A stretch of 64,000 nucleotides of DNA from CALBPI01 sp942491885 (GCA_942491885.1 CALOCQ010000003.1:618329-682328); one strand, 5' to 3'. Shown: positions 53,881-64,000, counted from the stretch's first letter. Translations and numbers: made by a program. Notes: generated by a model not told the origin, from the letters alone.

Positions 53881-56666
53881 GTGACTATCCGAAGAATCTT
53901 GGCAGGCACAGAAGCTTGATAGCTCTGGTTTGTCTCGCGCTCATGGTTTCTGCGTGCGGCGGAGCGACTCCGGAGGAACAGCTTGCAACAGCGCAACAGG
54001 CATTCGAGCAAAGAGACTATCGTTCCTCGTCTATCGCCGTGCGTAGCTTGCTGCAAGATCAGCCGGAGAATGGGCAGGCTCGGTTATTGCTCGGGCTTGT
54101 GTCACTTGCCACCGGCGATACTCCGACGGCGGAATCCGAGTTGTATCGGGCCAGAGATCTGGGTGTAGACGACATCCGTTTGGCGCTTGGCATTGCTGAG
54201 CTGATGTTGCGTAAGGGTCAGCCGACGGAGGCGCAGGTTGTCCTCGCCGGTATTCCTGATGGTGAGCAGAACGAACGCGTGCAATTGCTGCTCGTTGATA
54301 CGATGCTGTTGCTAGGTGAATTCGATGCGGCTGAGCAGCGCATCGATATGCTTGTAGCCGCGTCCGACGACCCTAATAGCTGGGAAATACGCCGCGGTCG
54401 AGTGTTGTTGGCTCGCGGTGATGCTGTCGGTGCAGCTGAGCAGGTCACGCGGCTAATGAAGCAGCAGCCGGATTCCGCGCAGGTGTATCGATTAGCAGGC
54501 CTGGTTGCCCAGAACCAGAATAACTTTGTCAGTGCCGCCCAGCGTTTTGAAAAGGCTGCGGCGCTCGCTGCATCCAGCGGAGAGAGCAGTTTGTTGGCTG
54601 AGTCCTGGTACTCGGCAGCCGTCACGCGATTGCGCGCGAGGCAGTTCGATGAGGCTGGTATAGCGGTCGAACGCTACGAAGCAGTAATGGGCGAAAATCC
54701 AGCGGCACAGTTCATGCGCGCCTCTATTCTCTTTGAACAGCAGCAGTATTCGGAGGCAAACGGTTTATTGCGTAAGGCCGCAACCAGCGCACCCGGTAAC
54801 CCAAATATTCTACGACTGCTCGGGGCGTCAGATCTCGCCCTCGGCAATCTTGGGCAGGCGCGGCAGAATCTACAAGCGTCAATGAACGCGTCTTCACAAC
54901 CCGATCCAGTCGCCAGCAGGTTGCTGGCAGAAGTTCACCTTCGTCAGGGGCGCCCGGAACTTGCCCTGGATGTGCTACGTGAAAGTGGTACTGATGCGAT
55001 GCCGAATATCATGTTGCTGGCTCAGACCTTGATCTCTGTCGGCGATGTAGATGAGGCAATTGATCTGCTAAGCAAGAACGAAGCAGAGGGTCGGTCGACA
55101 CCTGCATTACGCATTTTGCTGGCACGTGCGCATGCGAGTTCGGGCGACATTGAGCAGGCAGAGGTGGTGCTTCGAAAGTCAATCGACTTGGATAGTGAGG
55201 ACTACGGCGCGGTGATTGGCCTTTTGCAGACCTATCTTGGTCAGGGTGATGCACAGAGTGGTGTAGCGCTGACGGAGCAGCTCATCGACGACAGAAAGGA
55301 TGATCCACGCGCGTACGCCGCGGCGGCTCTGTTCTTGCAGACAGTAGGCGAGTCAGACGGCGCGCTGGCGAGGGCTCGCGAAGCCACGCAGCGATTCCCT
55401 GGCAACATCGGATCGCATCTTCTGTTAGGAAATATCGCATTGGGTGTGCCCGATCAGGCTCAGGCATTGGCGGCATTTGACGCTGCGCTGGCAATTGACC
55501 CGGATAGCATTGATGCATTGATTGGTAAATCTCAGATAAGCGCAATGGCTGAGGACTCCGCCGAATCCAAGTCGCTGCTGGAGCGGGCCGCCGCAGTCGC
55601 CGGCTCGGATCCGCGTCCGTTCTTGACGCTTGCCCGACTTGCGATAACAGAACGCAATTTTGCCGATGCGAAACGTTGGGCGAGTTCAGCGATTGAGGTA
55701 GCGCCGGCTAGAGCAGAGGCTCATGCGATCGTCGGTGCCGCACTCGCGGGCGAGGGCGATATTGAAGGTGCCCGCGCGGCGCTTTCGAAGGCAATCGAGC
55801 AATCCGATGCAACACCAGGGAACTATCTGGCGCTGGTGTTTCTGGCGGAGACGGAGCGATCATCGGATGGTGTGATGCAGGCGCTCGAAAGCGGCCTCGC
55901 GCGATTCCCCCAGAATGCAACGCTTCTTCTTGCCGGCGCACGATTTGCGCTAGCCAACTCAGACGTTTCAGAAGCGGAGCGTCTGGTTGCTGATTTGTTG
56001 TCCCGCGATGCGGACAATCCTGATGGATTGATTCTGAAGGGGCGGGTTGCAGCTGCGCAGAGGCAATATGTGGCGGCGCAAGCGGCCTACAAAGACGCGC
56101 TCGCGTCAGGCGCGGGAGAAGCGGCGGTGCTGGGCCAATACCGGACGGCGATCTCTTCTGGGGAAGCACGACCGGAACGCTACCTGACGAGTTGGCTGTC
56201 GCGCTTCCCCGATTCCATTGCTATTCGTGCATTGCTCGCCCAGCACTACCAGACGACTGACAATGAAGACCAGGCAGAGGAACTTTACAGAGCGATTATT
56301 GCTGAATCGCCCCGTAATGCAGTTGCTTTGAACAATCTTGCCTGGATGCTGCATCAGTCAGGGGATGATGAGGCGCTGGAGCTTGCCCGGCGTGCCGCCG
56401 ATATTGCGCCGAACTCCGCAGCGATTCTGGATACCTATGGCGTGATCCTGCTCGATAACGGTGCGATACGGGACGCGCTACCGCTGCTCACGAAAGCCGT
56501 TGAGCTCGCAGCGGATAACGCGGAAATCAGGTATCATTTGGCACGTGCGCAGGTTGTCGCAGGAGACCCGGGTCAGGCTCGCGAAAACCTTCAGACTGTC
56601 CTGGCGTCGACATTGCCTGAGTCACTGCGCCGCGAAGCGCAGTCACTGCTTGAATCATTGGAGTAG
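53877..56666 (+). CDS. prsT: XrtA/PEP-CTERM system TPR-repeat lipoprotein PrsT
   Basis: 929 residues from ATG 53877. The signal peptide ends in a lipobox with Cys27 (VSACGG), followed by about 20 TPR-like repeats to the end; NNLAWMLHQSGDDEALELAR and ILDTYGVILLDNGA near the C-terminus are typical of PrsT. The protein is expected to sit in the outer or inner membrane facing the periplasm and to take part in EPS export or secretion, but its precise role is not known. It overlaps xrtA and is followed by the Wza-like gene with six bases between stop and GTG. Confidence 0.92.
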   Translation: MSDYPKNLGRHRSLIALVCLALMVSACGGATPEEQLATAQQAFEQRDYRSSSIAVRSLLQDQPENGQARLLLGLVSLATGDTPTAESELYRARDLGVDDIRLALGIAELMLRKGQPTEAQVVLAGIPDGEQNERVQLLLVDTMLLLGEFDAAEQRIDMLVAASDDPNSWEIRRGRVLLARGDAVGAAEQVTRLMKQQPDSAQVYRLAGLVAQNQNNFVSAAQRFEKAAALAASSGESSLLAESWYSAAVTRLRARQFDEAGIAVERYEAVMGENPAAQFMRASILFEQQQYSEANGLLRKAATSAPGNPNILRLLGASDLALGNLGQARQNLQASMNASSQPDPVASRLLAEVHLRQGRPELALDVLRESGTDAMPNIMLLAQTLISVGDVDEAIDLLSKNEAEGRSTPALRILLARAHASSGDIEQAEVVLRKSIDLDSEDYGAVIGLLQTYLGQGDAQSGVALTEQLIDDRKDDPRAYAAAALFLQTVGESDGALARAREATQRFPGNIGSHLLLGNIALGVPDQAQALAAFDAALAIDPDSIDALIGKSQISAMAEDSAESKSLLERAAAVAGSDPRPFLTLARLAITERNFADAKRWASSAIEVAPARAEAHAIVGAALAGEGDIEGARAALSKAIEQSDATPGNYLALVFLAETERSSDGVMQALESGLARFPQNATLLLAGARFALANSDVSEAERLVADLLSRDADNPDGLILKGRVAAAQRQYVAAQAAYKDALASGAGEAAVLGQYRTAISSGEARPERYLTSWLSRFPDSIAIRALLAQHYQTTDNEDQAEELYRAIIAESPRNAVALNNLAWMLHQSGDDEALELARRAADIAPNSAAILDTYGVILLDNGAIRDALPLLTKAVELAADNAEIRYHLARAQVVAGDPGQARENLQTVLASTLPESLRREAQSLLESLE

Positions 56667-56671
56667 CTATC

Positions 56672-57331
56672 GTGCGATCGCTTAGTTTTTCACGAAGCCT
56701 TGTGGGTCGTTTGCGCTTGGCATTGTCCGTTGTTGCTGCTTGTTTGCTGACGGCATGCGCGGGTGGTTCGGCGCTGCCACCGGATAGCCCGGGCCGGACG
56801 GTCGAGAACAGTACGGGTCAGGAAGATAATTACGTTATCGGTCCCGGCGACATGCTCAATATCTTCGTTTGGCGCAATCCGGAGATCTCGACGACCGTGC
56901 CGGTGCGTCCGGACGGTAAGATTTCTACGCCGCTCGTTGAAGATATGGTAGCCGTCGGCAAAACGCCGACAATTCTCGCGCGGGATGTTGAGGCGGTGCT
57001 GGCCGAGTATATTCGTTCGCCCAAGGTCAATGTGATCGTGCAAGAGTTTGTCGGCGCCTTCGCTGAGCAAATTCGGGTGGTTGGCCAGGCAGCGCAACCT
57101 ATGGCGTTGTCATACCGTGAAGAAATGACACTTTTGGATGTCATGATTGAGGTTGGTGGGTTAACAGACTTTGCGGCCGGCAACCGGTCAAAAGTAGTAC
57201 GTAAAACGCCTGATGGAACTACAGAGGAATATCGCGTAAAACTGGACGATCTTTTGAATGATGGCGACATGAGCCAGAACATTCAGATGCGACCGGGTGA
57301 TGTCGTTGTTATTCCAGAATCGTTTTTCTAG
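56672..57331 (+). CDS. XrtA-associated polysaccharide export lipoprotein (Wza-like)
   Basis: 219 residues from GTG 56672. The signal peptide ends in a lipobox LTAC with Cys29. The polysaccharide export domain starts YVIGPGDMLNIFVWRNPEIS (about residues 54-73), followed by PVRPDGKISTPLVEDM and one SLBB domain (IRVVGQAAQPMALSYREEMTLLD). It ends in the conserved QMRPGDVVVIPES. This short form is the Wza-like exporter of XrtA loci. It forms the outer-membrane export channel with the chain-length protein that follows 30 bp later. Confidence 0.93.
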   Translation: MRSLSFSRSLVGRLRLALSVVAACLLTACAGGSALPPDSPGRTVENSTGQEDNYVIGPGDMLNIFVWRNPEISTTVPVRPDGKISTPLVEDMVAVGKTPTILARDVEAVLAEYIRSPKVNVIVQEFVGAFAEQIRVVGQAAQPMALSYREEMTLLDVMIEVGGLTDFAAGNRSKVVRKTPDGTTEEYRVKLDDLLNDGDMSQNIQMRPGDVVVIPESFF

Positions 57332-57361
57332 CATCATCTATTGATATTGAGCTAACGGGTT

Positions 57362-58935
57362 ATGCAAGAACAGTTTCAAAGTGTTGTATCGCAGTTGCGC
57401 AGTGCATGGCGATTCCGCTGGTATTCGGTTGCGTTAGCGTGGCTAATTTGTATTGCAGGCTGGATCTGGGTTGCCCTCCAGCCTGACATTTTCCAGGCGC
57501 AGACACGGGTGTATATTGACTCGTCGTCGAGCCTGCAGCGTGTGCTCGATGGCCGTATCATTGCGCCGGATGTTGAGACTGAGTTGAATTTTGTTCGCCA
57601 GTCGCTGTTGGGCAGCGTTCAGCTTGAAGAGGTTGCGCGCGAGAATGACCTACATCTCCGTGCAGAGACGCCCCAGCAAATGCAGGGTGTTGTCGAAAAG
57701 CTGCGCAATGGTATCAGGATACGATCCGACGGAGGGGATCGGCGGTCACCGGATAACCTTTACTCGATCAGGTATAAAGACACCGATCCGCAGCGCGCGG
57801 TGCGTGTGGTTTCCACATTGCTGAACACGTTTGTTGAGGACACGCGCTCAGCGGGATCGTCTGCGTCCGACGTCAATCAGGATTTCCTGAGAGAGCAGAT
57901 CGCGGACTATGAAACTCGTCTCAGGGCGTCAGAGGATCGTCTTGCCGAGTTCAAGAAGAACAACAAGGGGCGTCTACCGGGCGCGGAGGGCGGCTACTAC
58001 GCCCGCTTGCAGAATCAAACGGAAGCTCTGGAAGCCTCGCGTAAGGAGCTTGCGCTGGCTCGCTCAAGGCGCGATCGGATACTTGAGCAACTGAGTGGCC
58101 AGTCGCGGCGTGTCGCGCCGTTGAGCGCCGCCGGGCAGGAGCTTCCGCAGAATAGTCTCGAGGGACGTATCAAGGAGGCCGAGGCCTCGCTGGAAGCGCT
58201 GTCGCTGCGATTCACAGAAAAGCACCCTGACGTTGTCGCGACACGCGAGCAGATTGAAGAGTTGAATGCCCGTCTGGAACAAGAGCGTGAGGAACTGGCG
58301 ACGCAAGGTGGCGCGAGCCCCGCGTTACAGGGTAATCCCGTCTATCAGGCGCTTCAGATCAGCCTCAACGAAGTTGAGGTGGAAATCGCGAATTTGCAAG
58401 CAGATGTAAATGACCGTACACGAAAAGTTGCGGAGCTTAACTCGTTGATCAACGAAGTCCCCGAGGTTGAAGCGGAGCTCTCGCGCCTCAATCGCGACTA
58501 CGAAATTGTCTATAGTCAGTACCAGCTGCTGGTGCAAAGCCTTGAGACGGAGAATCTCTCCACTGCGGCGCAACAGTCAGATCAGGTCGAGTTTCGCGTG
58601 ATTGATCCGCCGGTCGCTGATATTGAGCCGGTCGAACCTAAGCGAGCACGTCTGATTGCCATGGTGCTCATTGCCGGACTTGGTGTCGGCGCGGGTCTTG
58701 CACTGCTGTTGTCCCAACTCAAGCCTGTATTCACGACACGACAATCCTGTCTTCAGCTGTTACCGGTCTGCCAGTGCTCGGCGCTGTGAGCATGTCGATT
58801 TCCGTTGCCGATCGCAGGCGACGCTTGCTTCAGGCGAGCGGATTCAGTCTTGCCGTCATATCGTTGGTCGTCGTATTCGGTGCCGTCTTCGCCGTTGAAG
58901 TCGTTGGCCCCGGCATCACCTCTTTCGTTAGCTGA
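57362..58935 (+). pseudogene. XrtA-associated chain-length determinant (Wzz-like), C-terminal frameshift
   Basis: The first 460 codons from ATG 57362 are intact: membrane helix at about 18-40, YIDSSSSLQRVLDGRIIAP, a long coiled-coil stretch (residues about 190-390), and the second helix LIAMVLIAGLGVGAGLALLL. At about 58742-58746 the frame breaks (FTTRQSCLQ...), stopping at 58789. The other frame restores ILSSAVTGLPVLGAVSMSIS, then a further helix and a stop at 58933-58935, which is the family ending (TGLPVLG). One missing or extra base explains this. It is the inner-membrane partner of the kinase below. Confidence 0.88.
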
Positions 58936-58946
58936 GCGACAACAAT

Positions 58947-59860
58947 ATGGGAAAAATACAACAAGCCCTTGATAAGCTGCAGAAGCAACGGGTGAGTAGT
59001 CGAAGTGGCGCGACACCGGAGCCGACAGCCATGCCGGTCGGCAAGATTCGCGTCGATGACGACGAGAGTCGCATCATGCCGCTCATCAAGCATAACTATG
59101 GCGGCCCGATAGTCGACATCGATAAAGACGCGCTGCGCGCGGCCGGACTGTTGGTGACCGTCGTTGAACAAAAACGTATCGCTGACCAATATCGCCAGAT
59201 CAAGCGCCCGATACTGGCGAATGCCGCAAGCAAGAAAACTGCGGATGTGCCGCGCGGTAACCTTCTGATGGTCGCCAGTGCCATCCCGGGCGAGGGGAAG
59301 ACCTTCACCTGTGTGAATCTTGCGCTTTCAATGGCGCTCGAGAAGGACTGGAGCGTTGTGCTTATAGATGCGGATTGCGCCAAGCCTCATATCACGAAGC
59401 TTTTTGGGCTGGAAGGGCAGTCCCGGGCTGCTCGATGTGTTGCGCGACTCAGTTGAGCAAGTTTGATGAGTACGTCATGCCAACCGATATTCCTAACCTT
59501 GCTGTTATGTCGACAGGTAGGCAGGACGAGCTGGCGAGCGAGCTGTTGTCCAGTGAGCGAATGGACAGGCTTTGCCAAAGGCTCTCGGAGGAGGACCCTA
59601 AGCGCATAATTATCTTCGATACCTCGCCGTTGCTTTACACCACCGAATCGCCCATTCTATCGACACATGTTGGTCAGGTTGCGCTGGTAGTTGCCTCCGC
59701 ACGCACCTCGCAACAAATGGTGCTGAATGCCATCGAGCTGCTCGATGGCAGCAAGGCGATCAACCTTGTGCTCAACAAGGCGAACGTCGGTGATGGCCTG
59801 TCCGGTGACTATTACGGGTACGGTTATGGCCAATACGGTGGCCAGATTGAAGGTGAATAA
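58947..59860 (+). pseudogene. XrtA-associated tyrosine autokinase, two frameshifts
   Basis: From ATG 58947 (MGKIQQALDKLQKQR) the N-terminal part carries Walker A PGEGKT (residues 114-119) and Walker A-prime LIDADCAKP. The frame breaks at about 59421 (LEGQ then SRAAR); the other frame reads PGLLDVLRDSVEQV to a stop at 59468, and a third frame from about 59461 gives DEYVMPTDIPNLAVMSTG, IIFDTSPLLYTTES and a Tyr-rich tail (DYYGYGYGQYGG) to 59860. So all kinase parts are present in three frames. BY-kinases of this type control EPS chain assembly by autophosphorylation of that Tyr tail. Confidence 0.87.
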
Positions 59861-59898
59861 ATGAATGGTCAGATCATGCCATTCAAGGAACCAGAGCT

Positions 59899-61198
59899 AT
59901 GATCAGAAAACATTCTATTGGGGCGCTAATCGCGTTGACGCCAGTCATTGGTTTTGCCCAGCAAACGACGGATACCGATCGCACGAACGTCTCGTTGACC
60001 GGCTCGGTATTGGCTACTCAGACAACATTGGTCTTAACCGGATCCGATGAAATCGAAGTCGGTTTTCTATTCTGCCGGAACGCTGATCGACTGGTCGAGC
60101 AAGCGGACCGCGTTTTAATGCGTCTGTTAGCAGTGATGTGGAATAGCGCGAGTATGACGAAGAGAGCTTTGACTCCCAGATTTTCGGTGACCTCGACGCC
60201 GTTCTGAATCTGTATCTTGGTGCCGGATTTGTTGTCGTGGTCCTTTACCGACCAATTTGGGCAGGCCCGTCGCAATGAGTTTCTACCCGATGCGCCCGAC
60301 AACCGTCAGAACATTAATAACTTTTCAACGGGTCCGACGCTTTTTATGCCTTTCGGTCGGCGTGTCCAAGTCAACGCGTCTGCCACCTACAGCATTCGCG
60401 ACTTTGAAGACGCTGCGCGTTTCGATAGCAAGAGCATCGATTTCCAGCTTGGACTACTCGCGTTCGCTGACGCCAATCGAGTAATATGGGCTTCATCCGC
60501 TGTCAGCCGCAGCATCGAGTATGACAATGTCATTAACTCGGAGTTTGACATCAACAGCTACTTTCTGACTTACAACGCCAGAGTCGGCGGGTGGCAGCTT
60601 TGATGTCGAGCTGGGCTTCGATCGCGTAGATACTGGCGACTTTTCAAAGGACGATGGACCTGCGTGTCAATTAGCCCTCGGTCGTAACGATCGGCGCCTA
60701 CTCAACATTAGGTTTTAATGCTGGTCGGCGGCTTACCGACAACGGTGGACTGCTGAGCGAATCAGGTGGCGACATTTTCGACAGGGTAGATCAAATTTCC
60801 GCGGTAAACGATGCGCTGACGCGAACCGACGTTGGCGCGTCTTTTAACGTCGCCAGGCCACGGGACGATCTTTCGTTTCGCTTGGCTGGGCAGATGATGA
60901 GTATCAGACGCTCGGCGGAAACGACGCCGAGCGCTATCAGTACGGATCTTGGATTCACTCGCGGAGTTAACGCCGAGACGCAGGCTCTCTGGCGAATGGG
61001 CGATTTCTGCGCCGTGATTTTGCCACGGGCGAGCGTAATGATGAGTGGCACGTTGGTATTGACTATTCGATCGAGCTTGGCACTCGAGTGGGTGTTACGA
61101 TTGGTTTCACCCACCGCCGTTTACATTCGACGCAACGTGCAGACTTTGCGGAGAACCAGTTTGTACTGAATTTTTCGTACCGGCTGTCCACCGGTTGA
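59899..61198 (+). pseudogene. XrtA-associated outer-membrane protein (TIGR03016-like), multiply frameshifted
   Basis: A signal peptide starts at ATG 59899 (MIRKHSIGALIALTPVIGFAQ). Several frames then alternate: around 60120-60220 the other frame reads FNASVSSDVEYREYDEESFDSQ and IFGDLDAVLNLYL; 60230 onward gives WSFTDQFGQARRNEF; and the end is VLNFSYRLSTG with a stop at 61196-61198, a beta-barrel-like terminus. The D-S-F-D-S and W-x-x-x-D-x-F-G-Q motifs match the PEP-CTERM-associated outer-membrane protein family. At least four frame breaks occur within 1.3 kb, so no single product can be made from the sequence as given. Confidence 0.78.
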
Positions 61199-61220
61199 GT
61201 GGGCGATGGAGTCGATTCGT

Positions 61221-62083
61221 ATGAATGCGCTCACCGTCGACGTGGAAGACTACTTTCATGTAGCGGCGCTAGCCAGCGCGATCATACAGTCTGATTGGGA
61301 TAATTACGCGCCGAGGGTCGAGGACAACACACTAAGACTTATCGATCTTTTTGATGAACACGACTCGCAAGCGACCTTTTTATTCTCGGTTGGGTTGCTC
61401 AACGCTTCCCGAAGCTGATCCGAACCATCAACGACCGTGGTCACGAGGTTGCATGTCATGGCATGAATCATCAATTCATTTATCAGCAGGATCGTGAAAC
61501 GTTCCGTGATGAGACCCACCACTCAAGGACGTTCTGGAGCAGGCGTGCGGTGACACAGACTGTCACCGGGTATCGCGCCGCCAGCTACTCGATCACCAAT
61601 AACTCGTTATGTGACTTGGATGAGTTTTATGATGCGCGATTCCATTATGACTCGAGTATTTTTCCGGTGAAACACGACTTCTATGGTATCCCGGATGCCG
61701 AGCGTTTTATTCACGATCGCGAAACGCCGTCTGGTGCATCTATCATCGAGTTTCCACCAACCACGGCGCGACTTCTGGGGAGGAATATCCCCGCGTCCGG
61801 AGGTGGTTATTTTCGTCTTTACCCGTATGCGTTTTCGCGGTGGTTGTTACGACAAGTGGAGGCGGAGGGTGAGCCGTTTGTGTTTTATCTGCATCCGTGG
61901 GAAGTAGATCCGGATCAACCGCGCGTCAAGGTCGGTTTAAAATCGCGCTTCCGACACTACAATAATCTCGAGAAGTGTTTGCCGCGGATGCGGCGTTTGT
62001 TAGCGGACTTCAGGTTTGTAAGTATGCGACAAGTGGTCGATGCGTCGCAGCGTGTCGATCAGGGAATTGTTGCACCGGCATGA
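61221..62083 (+). pseudogene. XrtA-associated polysaccharide deacetylase (TIGR03006-like), frameshifted
   Basis: From ATG 61221 (MNALTVDVEDYFHVAALAS), preceded by GGAG. The NodB-like motifs DVED and HGMNHQ and the later GYRAASYSIT, HYDSSIFPV, HPWEVDPDQPRV are all present. The frame breaks at about 61393-61400, where GLL-NASRS replaces a run needed for QRFPKLIRT; about four bases appear lost. A second out-of-frame segment is 61520-61565 (RTFWSRRAVTQ where KDVLEQACGD is expected), closed by a compensating indel. It would N-deacetylate exopolysaccharide. End at 62081-62083. Confidence 0.83.
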
Positions 62084-62123
62084 GCGCTCCGATGCAGAGG
62101 GGAGGGGCGCTCAGCAGCGTCTG

Positions 62124-63025
62124 ATGCGTTACATACCTGAAGTTAGCGTTGGTTATTCCGTGCTATAACCGCGGCGCCTACATGCGGGAAACCGTTGAGT
62201 CGGTGCTGCAACAGTCGTTTACTGATTTCGAATTGATCACTGTCGATGATGGCAGTACCGATAACACTCGTGAGATTCTCGAGAGTTTTGGCTCTCGATT
62301 GCGTTTGCTCGAACATCCGGGCGGAGTGAACAAGGGTCAATCGGCCGCGATAAATCTTGGCATCGAGTACTCAAAGGGCCGCTATATTGCGATTCTGGAT
62401 AGCGACGATTTCTGGCACCGTGAAAAGCTGGCAAGGCAGATGGCCTTTTTCGGCGAGCGTCCTGATGCTGATCTGGTCTATTGCAATGGTCAGGCGGTCG
62501 ATGCAACGGGGCAGCACCTTTACGATATCTATGAACCCGGGCATGTTGAAACCAATGACCCGGCCGCGTTGCTTTTGAATTGCTACATTGCTATTCCTTC
62601 CAACGCGCTGGCTAGAAGGTCGCTTTACGACAAAGCGGGTTTGCTGGATGAATCAATGCGTGCGGCTCAGGATCATGATCTCGGCATTCGCTTGGCAGAA
62701 GCGGGCAACTTTCTCTATATAGATGAAGAGCTTCTGGAGTTATCGTCGTCATGCATGATTCGATTTCCAGTCAGATATGCGGATCACCGCTGGCGCTTCG
62801 GTTTCCAGATTCTCGAACGAATGCGGCAAACCGCTACCCATATCAGTCGCAGCGTGGTGAGGCAGCGTCGGGCTGTGCTTCATTTCCAGACTTGCGCAGT
62901 GCTACGCTGAGCGTCGTCGATACGGTCGCTCACATGCCAATGCACTCAGGTCGGGCTTGCTGGATCCTGAGCGCGCGGTGCGCGGTCTGTGTTGCGGAGC
63001 GAACGTTATTTCGTCACCTCACTGA
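62124..63025 (+). pseudogene. Family 2 glycosyltransferase, frameshifted
   Basis: ATG 62124 opens MRYIPEVSV and loses frame at the GTTGGTT of about 62148-62154; dropping one G gives VVIPCYNRGAYMRETVESVLQQS. The GT-A core is intact from there: VDDGSTDNTREIL, AILDSDDFW (DxD motif) and LDESMRAAQDHDLGIRLAE. Near 62735-62765 a short segment is out of frame (LSSSCMIRFPV, where YRRHDSISS is expected), and a further break follows near 62820. The end is probably the TGA at 63023-63025 after CCGANVISSPH. It adds a sugar during EPS assembly; donor unknown. Confidence 0.78.
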
Positions 63026-63040
63026 GCGAGGTGGCGAACT

Positions 63041-64000
63041 ATGGTTGGATTAGCCGTTTTCTGGGTCAGTGCTCTGGCGGTGGTCTACATTTACCTCGGG
63101 TACCCGGTGCTGGCGTGGCTTGTTGCTCACGCTCGGGCGCTCGCAAGCAGTCGGTCTTAGCCAATAATTATCAGGCCTACGGTTGCGGTCGTTATTGCTG
63201 CTTACAACTGAAGCTGATCATATAGAGGCTACTGTTCGTAACAAACTAGAGTCTGAACTACCCGGAGGCGCTGCTCACTGTCGTTGTAGTCTCTGATGAG
63301 TCCAGCGATGGCACCGATCACATTGTGTCTGGCCTGGGGCCTCGCGTGAAATTGCTGCGCCAGCATCCGCGTGCGGGCAAGACCTCTGCGCTCAATATGG
63401 CGATTGCCGATTGCGAAGCGGACATCATCGTATTCTCGGATGCCAACTCGATCTACGCACCGGAAGCGATTGGCTCGCTCGTCGCAAGCTTTGCCGATTC
63501 ACAAGTCGGCTACGTAACTGGCAAGATGGTCTATGTCGCAGACGATGGAACGTTGGTCGGCGATGGCTGCTCCGCTTATATGAGGTACGAAAACTTCATT
63601 CGTGAGCAGGAATCAAGATACGGCTGCGTTATCGGCGTCGACGGCGGAATCGATGCTATACGACGGGTTGAATACGTACCGATGCGTGCCGACCAGCAGC
63701 CGGACTTCGTGCAACCTTTAAGCATGCTGGAAAAGCGACTGGCAGTGGTATATCAACCCGATGCGCTGCTGAAAGAACATGCCCTGGCTGATGCGTCCAG
63801 TGAATACCGGATGCGCGTGAGGGTTTCATTACGTGCGTTGTGGGCGCTGTGGGATAAGCGGATACTTCTCAACCCGTTGCGCCATACCGCAGTCAGTTTT
63901 CGCCTATGGTCGCACAAGGTCCTGCGTTATTTTGCCTTTTTGCCGCTAACCCTCGCGCTCGTTAGCAATGCACTGCTTGCTTTCGATAGCGCGTTCTACA
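63041..64000 (+). pseudogene. Membrane-anchored family 2 glycosyltransferase, frame breaks, 3'-truncated by window
   Basis: ATG 63041 has GAGGTGG upstream. It starts with a membrane helix (VFWVSALAVVYIYLGYPVL), then reads into an in-frame TAG at 63158; TVAVVIAAYN follows in the same frame and stops at TGA 63209. An extra T at 63209 and a second indel near 63253 explain the loss. From there the frame is open to the window end: LLTVVVVSDESSDGTD, GKTSALNMAI, IIVFSDANSIY, GYVTGKMVY, then EKRLAVVYQPDALLKE and two helices. It is a processive-type GT2 with terminal membrane segments, likely an EPS glycosyltransferase. Confidence 0.82.

Overview
The window reads as chromosomal DNA of a Gammaproteobacterium, probably a marine or environmental lineage. 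The grounds are an XrtA/PEP-CTERM exopolysaccharide locus, an enterobacterial-type dTDP-Fuc4NAc pathway (RmlB/RmlA/WecD/WecE), a canonical 112-residue PII protein and dispersed palindromic repeats that translate as VIASEAKQS-like peptides. The genus cannot be fixed from the sequence alone. I saw no tRNA, rRNA, CRISPR array, intact insertion sequence or origin.

Layout. (1) 1-5532 (+): an envelope energy-transduction operon with two TPR proteins, a secreted protein with a repeated EPGVDTS motif, an ExbB/TolQ-like protein, two ExbD/TolR-like proteins and a TonB-like AgmX/PglI-type protein. (2) 5533-10535 (mostly -): a GIY-YIG protein, two GT-A glycosyltransferases of the rSAM/selenodomain-associated families, an FAD disulfide oxidoreductase, a TVP38 membrane protein and a PII regulator. 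A 54-bp tandem palindromic array sits directly in front of one glycosyltransferase. (3) 10637-12300 (+): a NUDIX hydrolase overlapping an MBL-fold hydrolase. (4) 12478-36474 and on to 37951 (+): a long surface-polysaccharide cluster. It holds dTDP-sugar synthesis (rmlB, rmlA, wecD-like, wecE, a 2,3-dehydratase-like protein, a Gfo/Idh oxidoreductase), export (Wzi-like, SLBB/Wza-like, Wzz-like), an initiating sugar transferase, two asparagine-synthase-type amidotransferases around a Wzy/ligase-like protein, glycosyltransferases, and a nonulosonic-acid block (neuA/B/C/D-like) ending in a CBS-aminotransferase fusion. (5) 38251-40647 (-): an FkbM methyltransferase and a MurJ/Wzx-like flippase in reverse orientation, next to about 870 bp without a gene and a flippase remnant. 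(6) 41943-48566 (+): a PglF/WbpM-like dehydratase, UDP-glucose dehydrogenase, ManC and ManB. (7) 48715-64000 (+): the XrtA/PEP-CTERM exopolysaccharide locus with EpsB-type sugar transferase, PrsK, exosortase A, PrsT, Wza-like exporter, chain-length protein, tyrosine kinase, outer-membrane protein, deacetylase and glycosyltransferases.

Working together, regions 4-7 supply activated sugars (dTDP-Fuc4NAc or a deoxy-sugar, CMP-nonulosonate, UDP-GlcA, GDP-Man), start them on lipid carrier, assemble, flip, polymerise and export them. Two complete-looking export routes are present: SLBB+Wzz+Wzi, and the XrtA-associated Wza/ChnLen/kinase/OMP set.

A striking feature is reading-frame disruption. Single-base frame breaks occur in C runs in a sugar transferase (25206-25210) and neuA (33464-33467), and at the nitroreductase C-terminus (18709). 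From about 58.74 kb to 63.26 kb nearly every gene is broken, often by compensating indel pairs while conserved protein sequence persists in the other frame. That pattern fits local sequence error better than old pseudogenes, but raw reads would be needed to decide.
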